From: an uncultured Alphaproteobacteria bacterium
GTDB taxonomy: Bacteria > Pseudomonadota > Alphaproteobacteria > Bin95
DNA: 37,508 bases
NCBI GenBank assembly: GCA_937891825.1
Contig: CALAHN010000158.1
Location: 1-37,508 of the forward strand
Direction of reading: 5' to 3'
The position numbers and the translations under genes are program-made. The notes under the pieces are model-generated. The model was given only the letters and a program-made list of their open reading frames with translations, searched no databases and was not told where the DNA came from. This document shows positions 22,765-31,366 of the stretch, piece after piece (positions within the stretch are counted from its first letter, which is position 1; every line of letters begins with the position of its first letter).

Positions 22765-23882
22765 GCGTCGAACTGTACGTTCAGCCCCTTGAGCAGGCCT
22801 GCGACCAGGCGGTACTGACCGACGATGAACATCAGGTCGATCGCTTTTGGCGGGGTAACCTGCGTCGCAATGCGGCGCCATTCCGTATCTGTCAGCGTAA
22901 ATCGGGCCATGAGCGCCTCGACGCTCTCAAGGATCGCCTTGTCGGCGCCGCGCCATCGATCGTCGGCCGAGCCCGGCTGGATCGCTTCCACCTCATCCGG
23001 CGTGACGCCCCGGGTGAGCGCGATCGGCACATGCTGAGCCCATTCGTAGGCGGAGCCTGCAAGCCAACCGGTCCTCAGGATGACGAGCTCGCGCTGCCTC
23101 GGGTCCAGCGTCTGCTTGTGCAGGCAGTGGTTGAAGAACGGCAGCCAGCGCCGAAGCAGGTTCGGGTGATGGGCCAGCGTATCGATGATGTTGACCGTCG
23201 GGAACTGGCCGCGAGCTTTCGCAAGGATCTCCCGCGTTTGCCGGTCGGCCTCTGCATTGCTCAACGGTTCGATCCGGGGGGGCGGGCGCGGCGCCAAAGG
23301 CGATGACTGGGTGACGTTCGGCGTGGGCGTGGGCGGCGGGTTCGCGCCGAAGCCGGGATAGCCGGGGTCAGGCGGCACCGCCAGCGCATTCAGGGCCATC
23401 GCCAGCATCACGTAGTTGCCGACGAGCGCCAGCGTTTCGATCGCCTGGGGCGCATCCCAATGATCGCGCAATTTGTCCCAGTCGCGGTCGCCGACGTTCG
23501 GGCCGGCGATCAACGTGTCGGCGACGCGCAGCAGCGCCCGCTCCGCCGGGTTCCACAAGGGCGCGGTCGGACCGGCTTGAATGGCCGCGAACTCGGCCTC
23601 GGCAAACTCGCACTCCTTTGCCGACATAACCACATGTTGCGACCATTCATATTCACAGGCGGTCTGCCACGCGACGCGCAAAATCAAGATTTCGCGCGCC
23701 CGGGCCGGCAGCGCGCCCTTGAACAGGAAATGATTGGCGAAAACCGACCAGCGCCGGAAAAGATCCGGGTGGTGCATTAGAACCTTCATGACATTCAAGG
23801 CGCCGAGTGGGCCCTCGGCCAGCGCCTTCATGTCGTCGGGCCATGTATCTGGCTCCAGCAAGGCGAGGCGGGGGCGGCTCAT
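22734..23882 (-). CDS. Double carboxymuconolactone-decarboxylase-domain protein
   Basis: The 382-residue protein has two AhpD/CMD-like helical domains joined by a proline-rich linker (about 169-205, including NPPPTPTPN). Domain 1 carries REILILRVAWQTACEYEWSQHV (Cys76, His83). Domain 2 repeats the segment as RELVILRTGWLAGSAYEWAQHV, but the cysteine position is Ser277 while His284 is kept. Both domains have the HHPxLxRRW lead-in. Family members include gamma-carboxymuconolactone decarboxylase and peroxidase-like AhpD; the lack of a CxxC motif argues against an AhpD disulfide role. ATGA overlap couples it to the upstream Rieske oxygenase, so it may act on that enzyme's product. Confidence 0.85.
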   Translation of the reverse strand: MSRPRLALLEPDTWPDDMKALAEGPLGALNVMKVLMHHPDLFRRWSVFANHFLFKGALPARAREILILRVAWQTACEYEWSQHVVMSAKECEFAEAEFAAIQAGPTAPLWNPAERALLRVADTLIAGPNVGDRDWDKLRDHWDAPQAIETLALVGNYVMLAMALNALAVPPDPGYPGFGANPPPTPTPNVTQSSPLAPRPPPRIEPLSNAEADRQTREILAKARGQFPTVNIIDTLAHHPNLLRRWLPFFNHCLHKQTLDPRQRELVILRTGWLAGSAYEWAQHVPIALTRGVTPDEVEAIQPGSADDRWRGADKAILESVEALMARFTLTDTEWRRIATQVTPPKAIDLMFIVGQYRLVAGLLKGLNVQFDAYLRFPPLLP

Positions 23883-25042
23883 ACTGAAATCTCTCCATCA
23901 ACGGGCGGCAGCGCTAGCGCCGCACGGATCATACGGTGAAAATGCTGTAGAGCCGGTTCATTGCGCCCAAAAACAATATGGCTTTGCGCGCCGGATCGAA
24001 AGCTTTGTTGAATGCCTTCGCCGACGGGAAAATCTTCTTCCTCAACGGTCTTCAGCAGCAAGGCGAGGTTGCGGTCCCAGTGGGCTTCTGACTCAGGCGT
24101 ATCCGCCGGCCTCGGGATCAAAAGGGTGACGCGAAATTGAACGGCGTCGGTTCCCTTTGGGAAAACGTGCCAAAGTTCCACATGTTCGCCTTGCCAGACC
24201 AACACCGTGTTTGGGAACAGGATGTAGACGGCGGCGACATGGCGGGGCAGGTTCCACTCAGCTTCTGGCGTGGTTTTGAGTTCGGGCAATGTCCGCCGCG
24301 CAAACATCAGCCGCAAATTTTCCCCGTAGGCGTCGAAGGCCCCTAGATTTGGGTGAAAAATCGGGTGAATGGTCTGATTGTGCAGCACGCTGAAATGATA
24401 GGATTCCAGGAAAGTGTCGATCCCGAGTTTCCAGTTCAGCCGCCATTCGGAATCATAACTCTTGAAGTGCGTGAACCCTGCGAGGTCGAATGCGGCAAGC
24501 TCTGGCGCGAGGCCGCCGAGCGCCGCGTCGACATCGAAGGCGGGTCCGGGCGTCGGCCGGACGAAGATCAGGCCGTAGCGTTCGATGGCCGGCAGCTTAG
24601 TCAGGCCATGGGTCGCTTTGTCGACGCCGTCGAATGCGGCGTCGTCCGGCCGGCGCGCCAGCTTGCCGTCAATGCCGTAGACCCAGGCATGATACGGACA
24701 GACAAACCCCCGGGCCTCTCCACAGCCTTCCGCGACGCGCGCGCCCCGGTGCCGGCAGACATTCAAAAATGCACGGACGACGCCTTCGCCATCCCGCGTC
24801 AACAGGATTGGCAAGTCGAAAAGATCGTGGGCGAGAAAGGTATTCGGCCCCGGGAGTTGCGCAGATGCAGCGAGGACGAGGGGGCGATCCTGAAATAGCG
24901 ACTGACGTTCGGCGTCGGCTTGTTTTGGCGAGATATAATCGTCAACGGGATTACGGTATACATCCTGTGCGTGCGATGTTGTCCCGGCCTCAATGTAACC
25001 CATAAGCCGCTTTGCCTGCGCGATACGCTCATTCTGCAACAT
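23879..25042 (-). CDS. Rieske non-haem iron oxygenase, alpha (catalytic) subunit
   Basis: The 387-residue aromatic-ring-hydroxylating oxygenase-type subunit has a Rieske [2Fe-2S] site CRH-x16-CPYH (Cys96, His98, Cys115, His118). The catalytic domain has the mononuclear iron motif in GIDTFLESYHFSVLH (bridging Asp209, ligands His216 and His221), with the third acidic ligand expected in the C-terminal EEEDFPVGEG region. Such enzymes insert O2 into aromatic rings or demethylate quaternary amines, and need reductase partners that are not in this window. ATG 25042 has GGAGG eight bases upstream. It is the first gene of an operon with the CMD protein and is divergent from the RTX genes. Confidence 0.92.
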   Translation of the reverse strand: MLQNERIAQAKRLMGYIEAGTTSHAQDVYRNPVDDYISPKQADAERQSLFQDRPLVLAASAQLPGPNTFLAHDLFDLPILLTRDGEGVVRAFLNVCRHRGARVAEGCGEARGFVCPYHAWVYGIDGKLARRPDDAAFDGVDKATHGLTKLPAIERYGLIFVRPTPGPAFDVDAALGGLAPELAAFDLAGFTHFKSYDSEWRLNWKLGIDTFLESYHFSVLHNQTIHPIFHPNLGAFDAYGENLRLMFARRTLPELKTTPEAEWNLPRHVAAVYILFPNTVLVWQGEHVELWHVFPKGTDAVQFRVTLLIPRPADTPESEAHWDRNLALLLKTVEEEDFPVGEGIQQSFRSGAQSHIVFGRNEPALQHFHRMIRAALALPPVDGEISV

Positions 25043-25093
25043 TTTGGGACCCTCCGTCGCGCAGCATGCATTTGCCTGTTGGGTTTGTCACCA

Positions 25094-25127
25094 TTGCGTT
25101 CTGTGGCTTTATGCTGTAGAAATACAG
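25094..25127 (+). promoter_or_regulatory. Putative RTX promoter with a palindrome
   Basis: TTGCGT (25094-25099), 17 bp and TAGAAA (25117-25122) form a weak promoter about 120 bp ahead of the first RTX gene. The -10 lies inside the palindrome CTGTA-GAAA-TACAG (25114-25127), a possible operator. A second small hairpin, ACCCG-TTGG-CGGGT, is at 25141-25154. The divergent gap is 25043-25244. Confidence 0.35.
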
Positions 25128-25244
25128 GCGAAAACGTACTACCCGTTGGCGGGTCGATGGTTGGATTCTGATAGCGCTGCGTCATATCGGTCATGTTCGC
25201 CCTCGACTGACAGCGGCTCGTGTTAAGACGGAGGCAGGCAAGTC

Positions 25245-27776
25245 ATGGCGATTTTCACCGGCGACGAAGGCGACAATACAATCGCCGGGTTGGAAGAAGA
25301 CGATACGATTAACGGGGCGCAAGGCGATGATGTCCTGAGTGGGCTGGGCGGGAACGACTTGCTCATCGGCGGCGACGGCGCGGACCAACTCAATGGCGGC
25401 GATGGCGAGGACGCGCTAATCGCGGATGCTGGCGTCGATTTTCTCGACGGCGGCGCAAATTTCGACACCGCTGTGTTCGCCGACCGGACCGGCCCAATCC
25501 GCTTTGAGATCGACGGCGGCCTTTGGAGTGCGTTCGATGAGGCGTCGTTGGACGGCGCGACCGGGCTGGTAATCGGCCAGGCGCAGAACGTGGAACAGGT
25601 GGTCGGGACAAACAGCGGCGACACCTTCAACATCGCCTCGACGTTCAGTGCGGATGCAGGAAATTTCATCAGTATCCGTGGCTTGGGCGGCAATGACACG
25701 ATCAATGCGCTTGGCAATCTCGGCGATGTCATCGTGCGGGCTGATTATCGCAATGCAAATGCCGGCGTCCTCGTCGACCTCCAGGCGGGGAGCGCGCGCA
25801 GCGCTCAGGCAAACGATTTGGCAGGCGTCGGCGTCGACGCCTTGTTCCAGGTGTTGCAAGTGCGCGGGTCCAACTTCGGCGATCAGCTTCTGGGCTCGAA
25901 TTCAGCTATCCAGGAAAGTTTCCGGCCAGAAGGCGGCAACGATTTTATCGACGGGCGCGGCGGCCAGGACCGGTTGGACTACCTCAACGCGCCGCTCGGC
26001 GTCACGGTCGATATGGCGACGGGCATAACGCTTCAGGACGGCTTCGGCTTCCGCGACTTCTTCCGGAATATCGAGAATATTCGCGGATCGTCGAACGCGG
26101 ACACAATCTCCGGGAACGCGGGCAGCAACTTCTTTCAGCCGCTCGGCGGCGACGACATTTTGAACGGCCGGGACGAAGTCGATACGGTCAGCTATCAGTT
26201 CGACACGGCCAGTCCGATCAACGTCTTGTTGAGCGCGGTTTCGACCGTCTCTGGCGACGTCAATGTCGGCACGGATCAGTTAATCGATATCGAAAGCGTC
26301 GTCGGCACATCCGGCGACGACCGTTTCGAGGCGCGCGCCGATTTCGATGCTTCCTTCGGACAGTTCAATATCTTCGAAGGCCTGGCCGGCGACGATGTGA
26401 TCATCGGCAATGGTTTTACCCGGATTGAATATGACCGTAGCCCGACAGCCGGGATTTTCGCCGATCTGCGGGCCGGTCTCGTGCGGGGCGATGCGAGCGT
26501 CGGCGTCGATACGGTTTCCGGCATTTTCGAAGTGAAGGGCACCGCCTTCGACGATCGGCTCTTCGGTTCGGACAATGCGCCGGATGGCGAAGAAGACTTT
26601 GAAAGTTTCAATGGTCTTGGCGGCAATAACTTGATTGACGGGCGCGGCGGCATTGACCGGGTGAATTACTTCAATGCGCCGGGCGGCGTCAGCGTCGATC
26701 TTTCCGCTGACATCGCACTGAACAACGGCTTCGGCCAGCGGGATACGCTGTTCAACATCGAGAATGTCCGCGGCAGCAATTTTACGGACACGTTGATCGG
26801 CGATGACGGCAATAACAGGTTCGAGCCGCAATTGGGCTCGGACTTTATCGATGGCCGCGAGGGGTTCGACACGATCGATTATGGTTTGATCCTGTCGAAG
26901 ATCAGCGTCGATCTGCGTCTCGGCACCGTAATTCACACGAATGGCGACCGGCAGGTGGTCGAAGACATTGAACAGGTGCGGGCGGGCAAAGGCGATGACG
27001 ACATTGTCGGGACCGGCGGCGACAACAATGTCGAAGGGGATGACGGGGACGACCGGATTGTCGGCCTGTCTGGCGCTGACGAACTGGACGGGAATGAGGG
27101 CGACGATGTGCTGTTCGGCAACAGCGGCGACGATGTCCTGATCGGCGGCAATGGCGACGACCGGCTGAATGGCGGGTTCGGCGCCGACCGCATGGAAGGC
27201 GAACGGGGCAGCGATATCTACTTCGTGGACAACGCGGACGACGTGATTGTCGAAATGGCCAACGGCGGCGTCGATACCAACATCGTTATATCGACGGTGA
27301 CGTTCGTGTTGCCGGCGGCGGTGGATAACCTCCTTCTCGGCAGGGCTTCGGTGGTCGGGATCAATGGAACCGGCAACGGCAATGACAATACGATCGCCGG
27401 CAATGGCGACAACAACGTGCTCGCAGGGCTGGGCGGCGACGACATCCTTAACGGCGGCGCTGGCGATGATGAGCTAATTGGCGGGAATGGCGATGACATT
27501 CTCATCGGCGGTTCGGAAGCGGACTCAATGCGCGGGGACGCCGGCCAGGACATTTTTGTGATCGAGTTTGAGGGCGGGAGCGGAAACGTCATCCAAGATT
27601 TTGTTTCGGGCACGGATCGGATCGACTTCAGCGAATTCGGCTTCGCGAATGATTTCGAGGCGTTGGCGCTGTTCACCGACCAAGAAGGGGGCACGCGCTT
27701 TGTCTCCGAGGGCGTCAGCTATCTTGTGGCCGGCGTTTCATCGGCCGATTTCTTCAATGGCGACTTCATTCTTTGA
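25245..27776 (+). CDS. RTX / haemolysin-type calcium-binding protein 1
   Basis: The 843-residue, strongly acidic protein is built of glycine-aspartate nonapeptides (GGxGxDxhx) that fold into calcium-binding parallel beta-rolls, clustered at about 15-70, 577-665 and 710-775. Between them a module recurs several times: GVxVDL, FRNIENIRGS then a GLGGNDFIDGRGG-like link. No N-terminal signal peptide is seen. The C-terminal stretch DRIDFSEFGFANDFEAL to FFNGDFIL is the usual end of type I secretion substrates, so it is probably exported by an ABC/MFP/TolC system not encoded here. No catalytic domain is visible; an adhesin or surface-layer role is plausible. GGAGG (25230-25234) precedes ATG 25245. 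Confidence 0.88.
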   Translation: MAIFTGDEGDNTIAGLEEDDTINGAQGDDVLSGLGGNDLLIGGDGADQLNGGDGEDALIADAGVDFLDGGANFDTAVFADRTGPIRFEIDGGLWSAFDEASLDGATGLVIGQAQNVEQVVGTNSGDTFNIASTFSADAGNFISIRGLGGNDTINALGNLGDVIVRADYRNANAGVLVDLQAGSARSAQANDLAGVGVDALFQVLQVRGSNFGDQLLGSNSAIQESFRPEGGNDFIDGRGGQDRLDYLNAPLGVTVDMATGITLQDGFGFRDFFRNIENIRGSSNADTISGNAGSNFFQPLGGDDILNGRDEVDTVSYQFDTASPINVLLSAVSTVSGDVNVGTDQLIDIESVVGTSGDDRFEARADFDASFGQFNIFEGLAGDDVIIGNGFTRIEYDRSPTAGIFADLRAGLVRGDASVGVDTVSGIFEVKGTAFDDRLFGSDNAPDGEEDFESFNGLGGNNLIDGRGGIDRVNYFNAPGGVSVDLSADIALNNGFGQRDTLFNIENVRGSNFTDTLIGDDGNNRFEPQLGSDFIDGREGFDTIDYGLILSKISVDLRLGTVIHTNGDRQVVEDIEQVRAGKGDDDIVGTGGDNNVEGDDGDDRIVGLSGADELDGNEGDDVLFGNSGDDVLIGGNGDDRLNGGFGADRMEGERGSDIYFVDNADDVIVEMANGGVDTNIVISTVTFVLPAAVDNLLLGRASVVGINGTGNGNDNTIAGNGDNNVLAGLGGDDILNGGAGDDELIGGNGDDILIGGSEADSMRGDAGQDIFVIEFEGGSGNVIQDFVSGTDRIDFSEFGFANDFEALALFTDQEGGTRFVSEGVSYLVAGVSSADFFNGDFIL

Positions 27777-27796
27777 GTTTGACCAAGGCAGCGCTG

Positions 27797-27848
27797 GCCG
27801 CGATTGCGGCTTTGACGCAAGCAGTCACAGGCGCCTGACGGCAGGCGC
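27797..27848 (+). promoter_or_regulatory. Two hairpins between the RTX genes, one abutting the ribosome site
   Basis: GCCGC-GATT-GCGGC followed by TTT (27797-27813) is a weak terminator-like hairpin. GCGCCTG-ACGG-CAGGCGC (27831-27848) is a perfect 7-bp stem ending one base before the GGAGG ribosome site (27849-27853) of the second RTX gene. The gap is only 81 bp, so the genes may share a transcript with differential expression. Confidence 0.45.
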
Positions 27849-27857
27849 GGAGGAAAG

Positions 27858-30800
27858 ATGATGGCAGTAGTAGTCGGCACCCACTGCGGCGACGAACTCA
27901 ACGGAACGGACGATGCCGACGATATCGACGGCCTCGGAGGCGACGATCAAATTTTTGCCGGCGATGGCAATGATCGCGTACTTGGCGGCGATGGCGATGA
28001 CGAGATCTCTGGGCAAGCGGGCAACGATTTCCTCGAAGGCGGTCTTGGCTCGGATGTGCTGCTTGGCGGCGATGGTTTCGATTTTGCGTCATTCGCCGAC
28101 CGCTCGGATACGGGCTTTACTTTCTTCATGAACGTGGCGCCGACCGCGCAAGCAAAGATCGGCGGCGAAATCGACACGCTGATCAGCATCGACGCCGTTG
28201 TGGGGTCGCGTCTGGCGGATACGTACAACGCAGACGCTGCATTCGTCGGCGATGACGGCTCGCCATTCAATCAGTTCGAAGGCCTTGAGGGCGACGACGA
28301 GATTTTTGGCAATGGCGACACCCGTATTTCATATACGCGGGCGACCGGCGGCGTCATTGTCGATTTTGTGCAAGGCAGCGCCCAAGGCATTGCGGGCGAC
28401 GCGGGCGTGGGCGTTGACAGCTTCTCCGGCGTATCGTCCGTCAACGGCTCCCAGTTCGATGATATTCTGCTTGGGTCGGACTCCGATGCATTCGAGAACT
28501 TTCGCGGCCTCGGAGGCGACGATCAAATTTTTGCCGGCGATGGCAATGATCGCGTACTTGGCGGCGATGGCGATGACGAGATCTCTGGGCAAGCGGGCAA
28601 CGATTTCCTCGAAGGCGGTCTTGGCTCGGATGTGCTGCTTGGCGGCGATGGTTTCGATTTTGCGTCATTCGCCGACCGCTCGGATACGGGCTTTACTTTC
28701 TTCATGAACGTGGCGCCGACCGCGCAAGCAAAGATCGGCGGCGAAATCGACACGCTGATCAGCATCGACGCCGTTGTGGGGTCGCGTCTGGCGGATACGT
28801 ACAACGCAGACGCTGCATTCGTCGGCGATGACGGCTCGCCATTCAATCAGTTCGAAGGCCTTGAGGGCGACGACGAGATTTTTGGCAATGGCGACACCCG
28901 TATTTCATATACGCGGGCGACCGGCGGCGTCATTGTCGATTTTGTGCAAGGCAGCGCCCAAGGCATTGCGGGCGACGCGGGCGTGGGCGTTGACAGCTTC
29001 TCCGGCGTATCGTCCGTCAACGGCTCCCAGTTCGATGATATTCTGCTTGGGTCGGACTCCGATGCATTCGAGAACTTTCGCGGCCTCGCTGGCAACGATT
29101 TTATCGATGGGGCGGGCGGCGTCGATGACCGGGCGGATTTTTCAAATTCTCCCAATGGCGTGATTGTCGATCTGGCGGAAAATCTGGCGCAAGACGGCTT
29201 CGGCACAGTCGACTTCCTGTTTAATATTGAGGATGTCCGCGGCTCGTCCCAAGCGGATACGCTTGCGGGCGATGCCGCGGACAACACCTTCCGCGGGCTG
29301 GCGGGGAATGACCAGCTGATCGGTCGAGATGGTTTCGATACCGCGGATTATCGCGCCGACGCCACAGCGGGAATCTCTGTCGAACTTAGCGCTACGGCGA
29401 CGGTCGCAACATTGAGCGTCGACGAAGGGGCTGAAGTCTCGGGGCCAAGCATCGGATTCGATGAAGGCGGGGTCGGGACCGATACGCTGGTCGGCGTCGA
29501 GCGCGTGCTGGGCTCGCGCTTCAACGATATATTCATCGCCGATCTTGCATTCGACAACGGCAGCGCATCGGACAGTGCGGCGCGTCGGCAGTTCAATGCG
29601 TTCCGTGGCGGCGATGGCGACGACGATATCACCGGCAACGGCGTAACCCGTCTGGAATACATTGATGCGACCAGCGGCGTGACGGTCAGTCTTGCCCTTG
29701 GTCAAGGCCAGGCAACCGATATGCATGTAAACGCCGCAATCGGGATCGATACATTTACCGGGGTGTTCGAAGTGCGCGGGTCGCGCCATAACGACATCCT
29801 AACGGGCTCGGACCTGAACCCTGAGGCAGGGTTTGAAAGCTTTATCGGCGAAGATGGCGACGACGCCATTGATGGCGGCGGCGGGTTGGACCGCCTTAGC
29901 TATTCGACCTCGCCCGGCGGGGTCGTCGTCGACCTGACGGCAGGGACTGCCGAAGACGGGTTCGGGGCGACCGACACCTTCAGCGGGATTGAAGGCGTTC
30001 GCGGATCATTCTTCGATGATCGATTGTCTGGCGATGTCGGGGACAATTTTTTCGAAAGCTTGCAGGGCGACGATGTTATCAACGGCCGCGGCGGCGACGA
30101 TCTTGCATCCTATGCTGGCCTATCCCGGGCAGTTGACGTCAATCTTGCGCTCCGGGTCGCCGACAAGGGCGGCGATGGCCGGGATACCCTGATCAGCATC
30201 GAAGATGTTGCGGGCTCGATCTTCGGCGATTCCATCGTCGGCTCCACCTCCTCGAATACGTTGAGCGGCGACGCCGGGGCCGACCGGATCGTCGGACTAA
30301 CCGGAAACGATATCCTGAATGGCGGCTCCGGCGACGACGTCTTGTTCGGGAATAGCGGCGCGGACACGTTGAACGGCGGCGACGGCGCCGATCGCCTGAA
30401 CGGCGGATTCGGCGTCGATACGATGGCCGGCGGCGCTGGGGACGATATCTATTTTGTCGATGAAAGCTCTGACGTCGTCATCGAAGGCGCTGACGAGGGC
30501 TTTGACAAGGTCGTTATCCAGCAAGGCACTGGGTTTTTCGGCGCCGTCGCCAATGTCGAAGTTTATATTCTGGACTTCAGCGCGGGGACGACCGGGTTTC
30601 TCAACGGGTTGGACAATTTTAACGATACGCTGATTGGCGGCGACAGCCACGATAGTTTGAACGGCTTCAGCGGCGACGACTTGCTGCTCGGCGGCAATGG
30701 CGATGACATCCTCCAGGGCGGCGAAGGCAACGACCTTCTGCGCGGCGAGGCTGGCAATGACACGCTTAGCGCCGGCGCCGGCGATGACATTCTCCTGGGC

Positions 30801-31232
30801 GGCGCGGGGAACGATGCGCTGATCGGCATCAGCGGCTTCAACCGGCTGAACGGGCAAGCTGGCGATGACACTCTGATTGGCGGCAACGGGGCCGATCGGC
30901 TGAATGGCGGGCTCGGAGATGATGTGATGTTCGCAAATGGGAACGGCGAGGATGTGAACCTCAGCGATGGGGCGACGGACCGCTTCCTGATTGCGGCGAA
31001 CAGCGGCATCGACACGATCTTCGGCTTCATCGACGGCGAAGATCAAATCGACTTCCGGGGCATCAACGATCAAACTGGTCGTTTCCCGAGTTTTGCGGCC
31101 GTCGCGCAGACAATTTCCGAAGTTAATGGCAATGCCACGATCACGATCAGCACAAACGACATCATCACGCTAGTCGGCGTTCCGGCAAGCGCGCTTGACG
31201 CCTCCGACTTTATTCTGGCGAACGTCGGCTGA
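27858..31232 (+). CDS. RTX / haemolysin-type calcium-binding protein 2
   Basis: The 1124-residue paralogue of the preceding gene has the same alternation of RTX nonapeptides and modules such as GGVIVDFVQGSAQG and GVIVDLAENLAQDGFGTVDFLFNIEDVRGSSQADTL. RTX runs lie at about 20-55, 215-245, 800-870 and 915-1030, and a type I-secretion-like C-terminus follows (DQIDFRGINDQTGRF to SDFILANVG). No signal peptide or enzymatic domain is visible. Residues 25-216 and 217-408 are identical because of a 576-bp tandem duplication. Two ATGs are adjacent (27858 and 27861); GGAGG (27849-27853) is better spaced for the second. Likely a secreted or surface calcium-dependent structural or adhesive protein. Confidence 0.88.
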   Translation: MMAVVVGTHCGDELNGTDDADDIDGLGGDDQIFAGDGNDRVLGGDGDDEISGQAGNDFLEGGLGSDVLLGGDGFDFASFADRSDTGFTFFMNVAPTAQAKIGGEIDTLISIDAVVGSRLADTYNADAAFVGDDGSPFNQFEGLEGDDEIFGNGDTRISYTRATGGVIVDFVQGSAQGIAGDAGVGVDSFSGVSSVNGSQFDDILLGSDSDAFENFRGLGGDDQIFAGDGNDRVLGGDGDDEISGQAGNDFLEGGLGSDVLLGGDGFDFASFADRSDTGFTFFMNVAPTAQAKIGGEIDTLISIDAVVGSRLADTYNADAAFVGDDGSPFNQFEGLEGDDEIFGNGDTRISYTRATGGVIVDFVQGSAQGIAGDAGVGVDSFSGVSSVNGSQFDDILLGSDSDAFENFRGLAGNDFIDGAGGVDDRADFSNSPNGVIVDLAENLAQDGFGTVDFLFNIEDVRGSSQADTLAGDAADNTFRGLAGNDQLIGRDGFDTADYRADATAGISVELSATATVATLSVDEGAEVSGPSIGFDEGGVGTDTLVGVERVLGSRFNDIFIADLAFDNGSASDSAARRQFNAFRGGDGDDDITGNGVTRLEYIDATSGVTVSLALGQGQATDMHVNAAIGIDTFTGVFEVRGSRHNDILTGSDLNPEAGFESFIGEDGDDAIDGGGGLDRLSYSTSPGGVVVDLTAGTAEDGFGATDTFSGIEGVRGSFFDDRLSGDVGDNFFESLQGDDVINGRGGDDLASYAGLSRAVDVNLALRVADKGGDGRDTLISIEDVAGSIFGDSIVGSTSSNTLSGDAGADRIVGLTGNDILNGGSGDDVLFGNSGADTLNGGDGADRLNGGFGVDTMAGGAGDDIYFVDESSDVVIEGADEGFDKVVIQQGTGFFGAVANVEVYILDFSAGTTGFLNGLDNFNDTLIGGDSHDSLNGFSGDDLLLGGNGDDILQGGEGNDLLRGEAGNDTLSAGAGDDILLGGAGNDALIGISGFNRLNGQAGDDTLIGGNGADRLNGGLGDDVMFANGNGEDVNLSDGATDRFLIAANSGIDTIFGFIDGEDQIDFRGINDQTGRFPSFAAVAQTISEVNGNATITISTNDIITLVGVPASALDASDFILANVG
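27929..29080 (+). repeat. Perfect 576-bp in-frame tandem duplication inside RTX gene 2
   Basis: Copy 1 is 27929-28504 and copy 2 is 28505-29080. I see no base difference between them; the translations of several frames are also identical. The first eight bases of the unit (CGGCCTCG) recur after copy 2 at 29081-29088, which could have served as the short homology for slippage or unequal crossover. Each unit codes 192 residues. Confidence 0.95.
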
Positions 31233-31248
31233 TCGCGGAAGAGGGGGA

Positions 31249-31353
31249 ATGAGCTGGCGCATCCGCCATTTGGACGCGCCGGCGGCCGGCCTCATATCTC
31301 CGCTGCGCAATGATCCGTTCCTGATATCGACCCAACTCAACCAGCCAATTTAA
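31249..31353 (+). CDS. Possible 34-residue leader ORF before the MFS gene
   Basis: A short ORF runs from ATG 31249 to TAA at 31351-31353. GAGGGGG directly precedes it, and it ends 13 bp before the MFS start codon, whose own ribosome site (AGAGG) overlaps the stop codon. The peptide (opening MSWRIRHLDAPAAGLISPLR) has no recognised family or membrane span. It may be a translated leader coupling translation to the transporter, or chance. Confidence 0.3.
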   Translation: MSWRIRHLDAPAAGLISPLRNDPFLISTQLNQPI

Positions 31354-31366
31354 GAGGCTGGCGCAT

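Noticed and set aside
27929-29080. CRISPR-like or mobile-element repeat
   Set aside because: There are only two adjacent units, in frame within one coding sequence, with no spacers, terminal inverted repeats or transposase.
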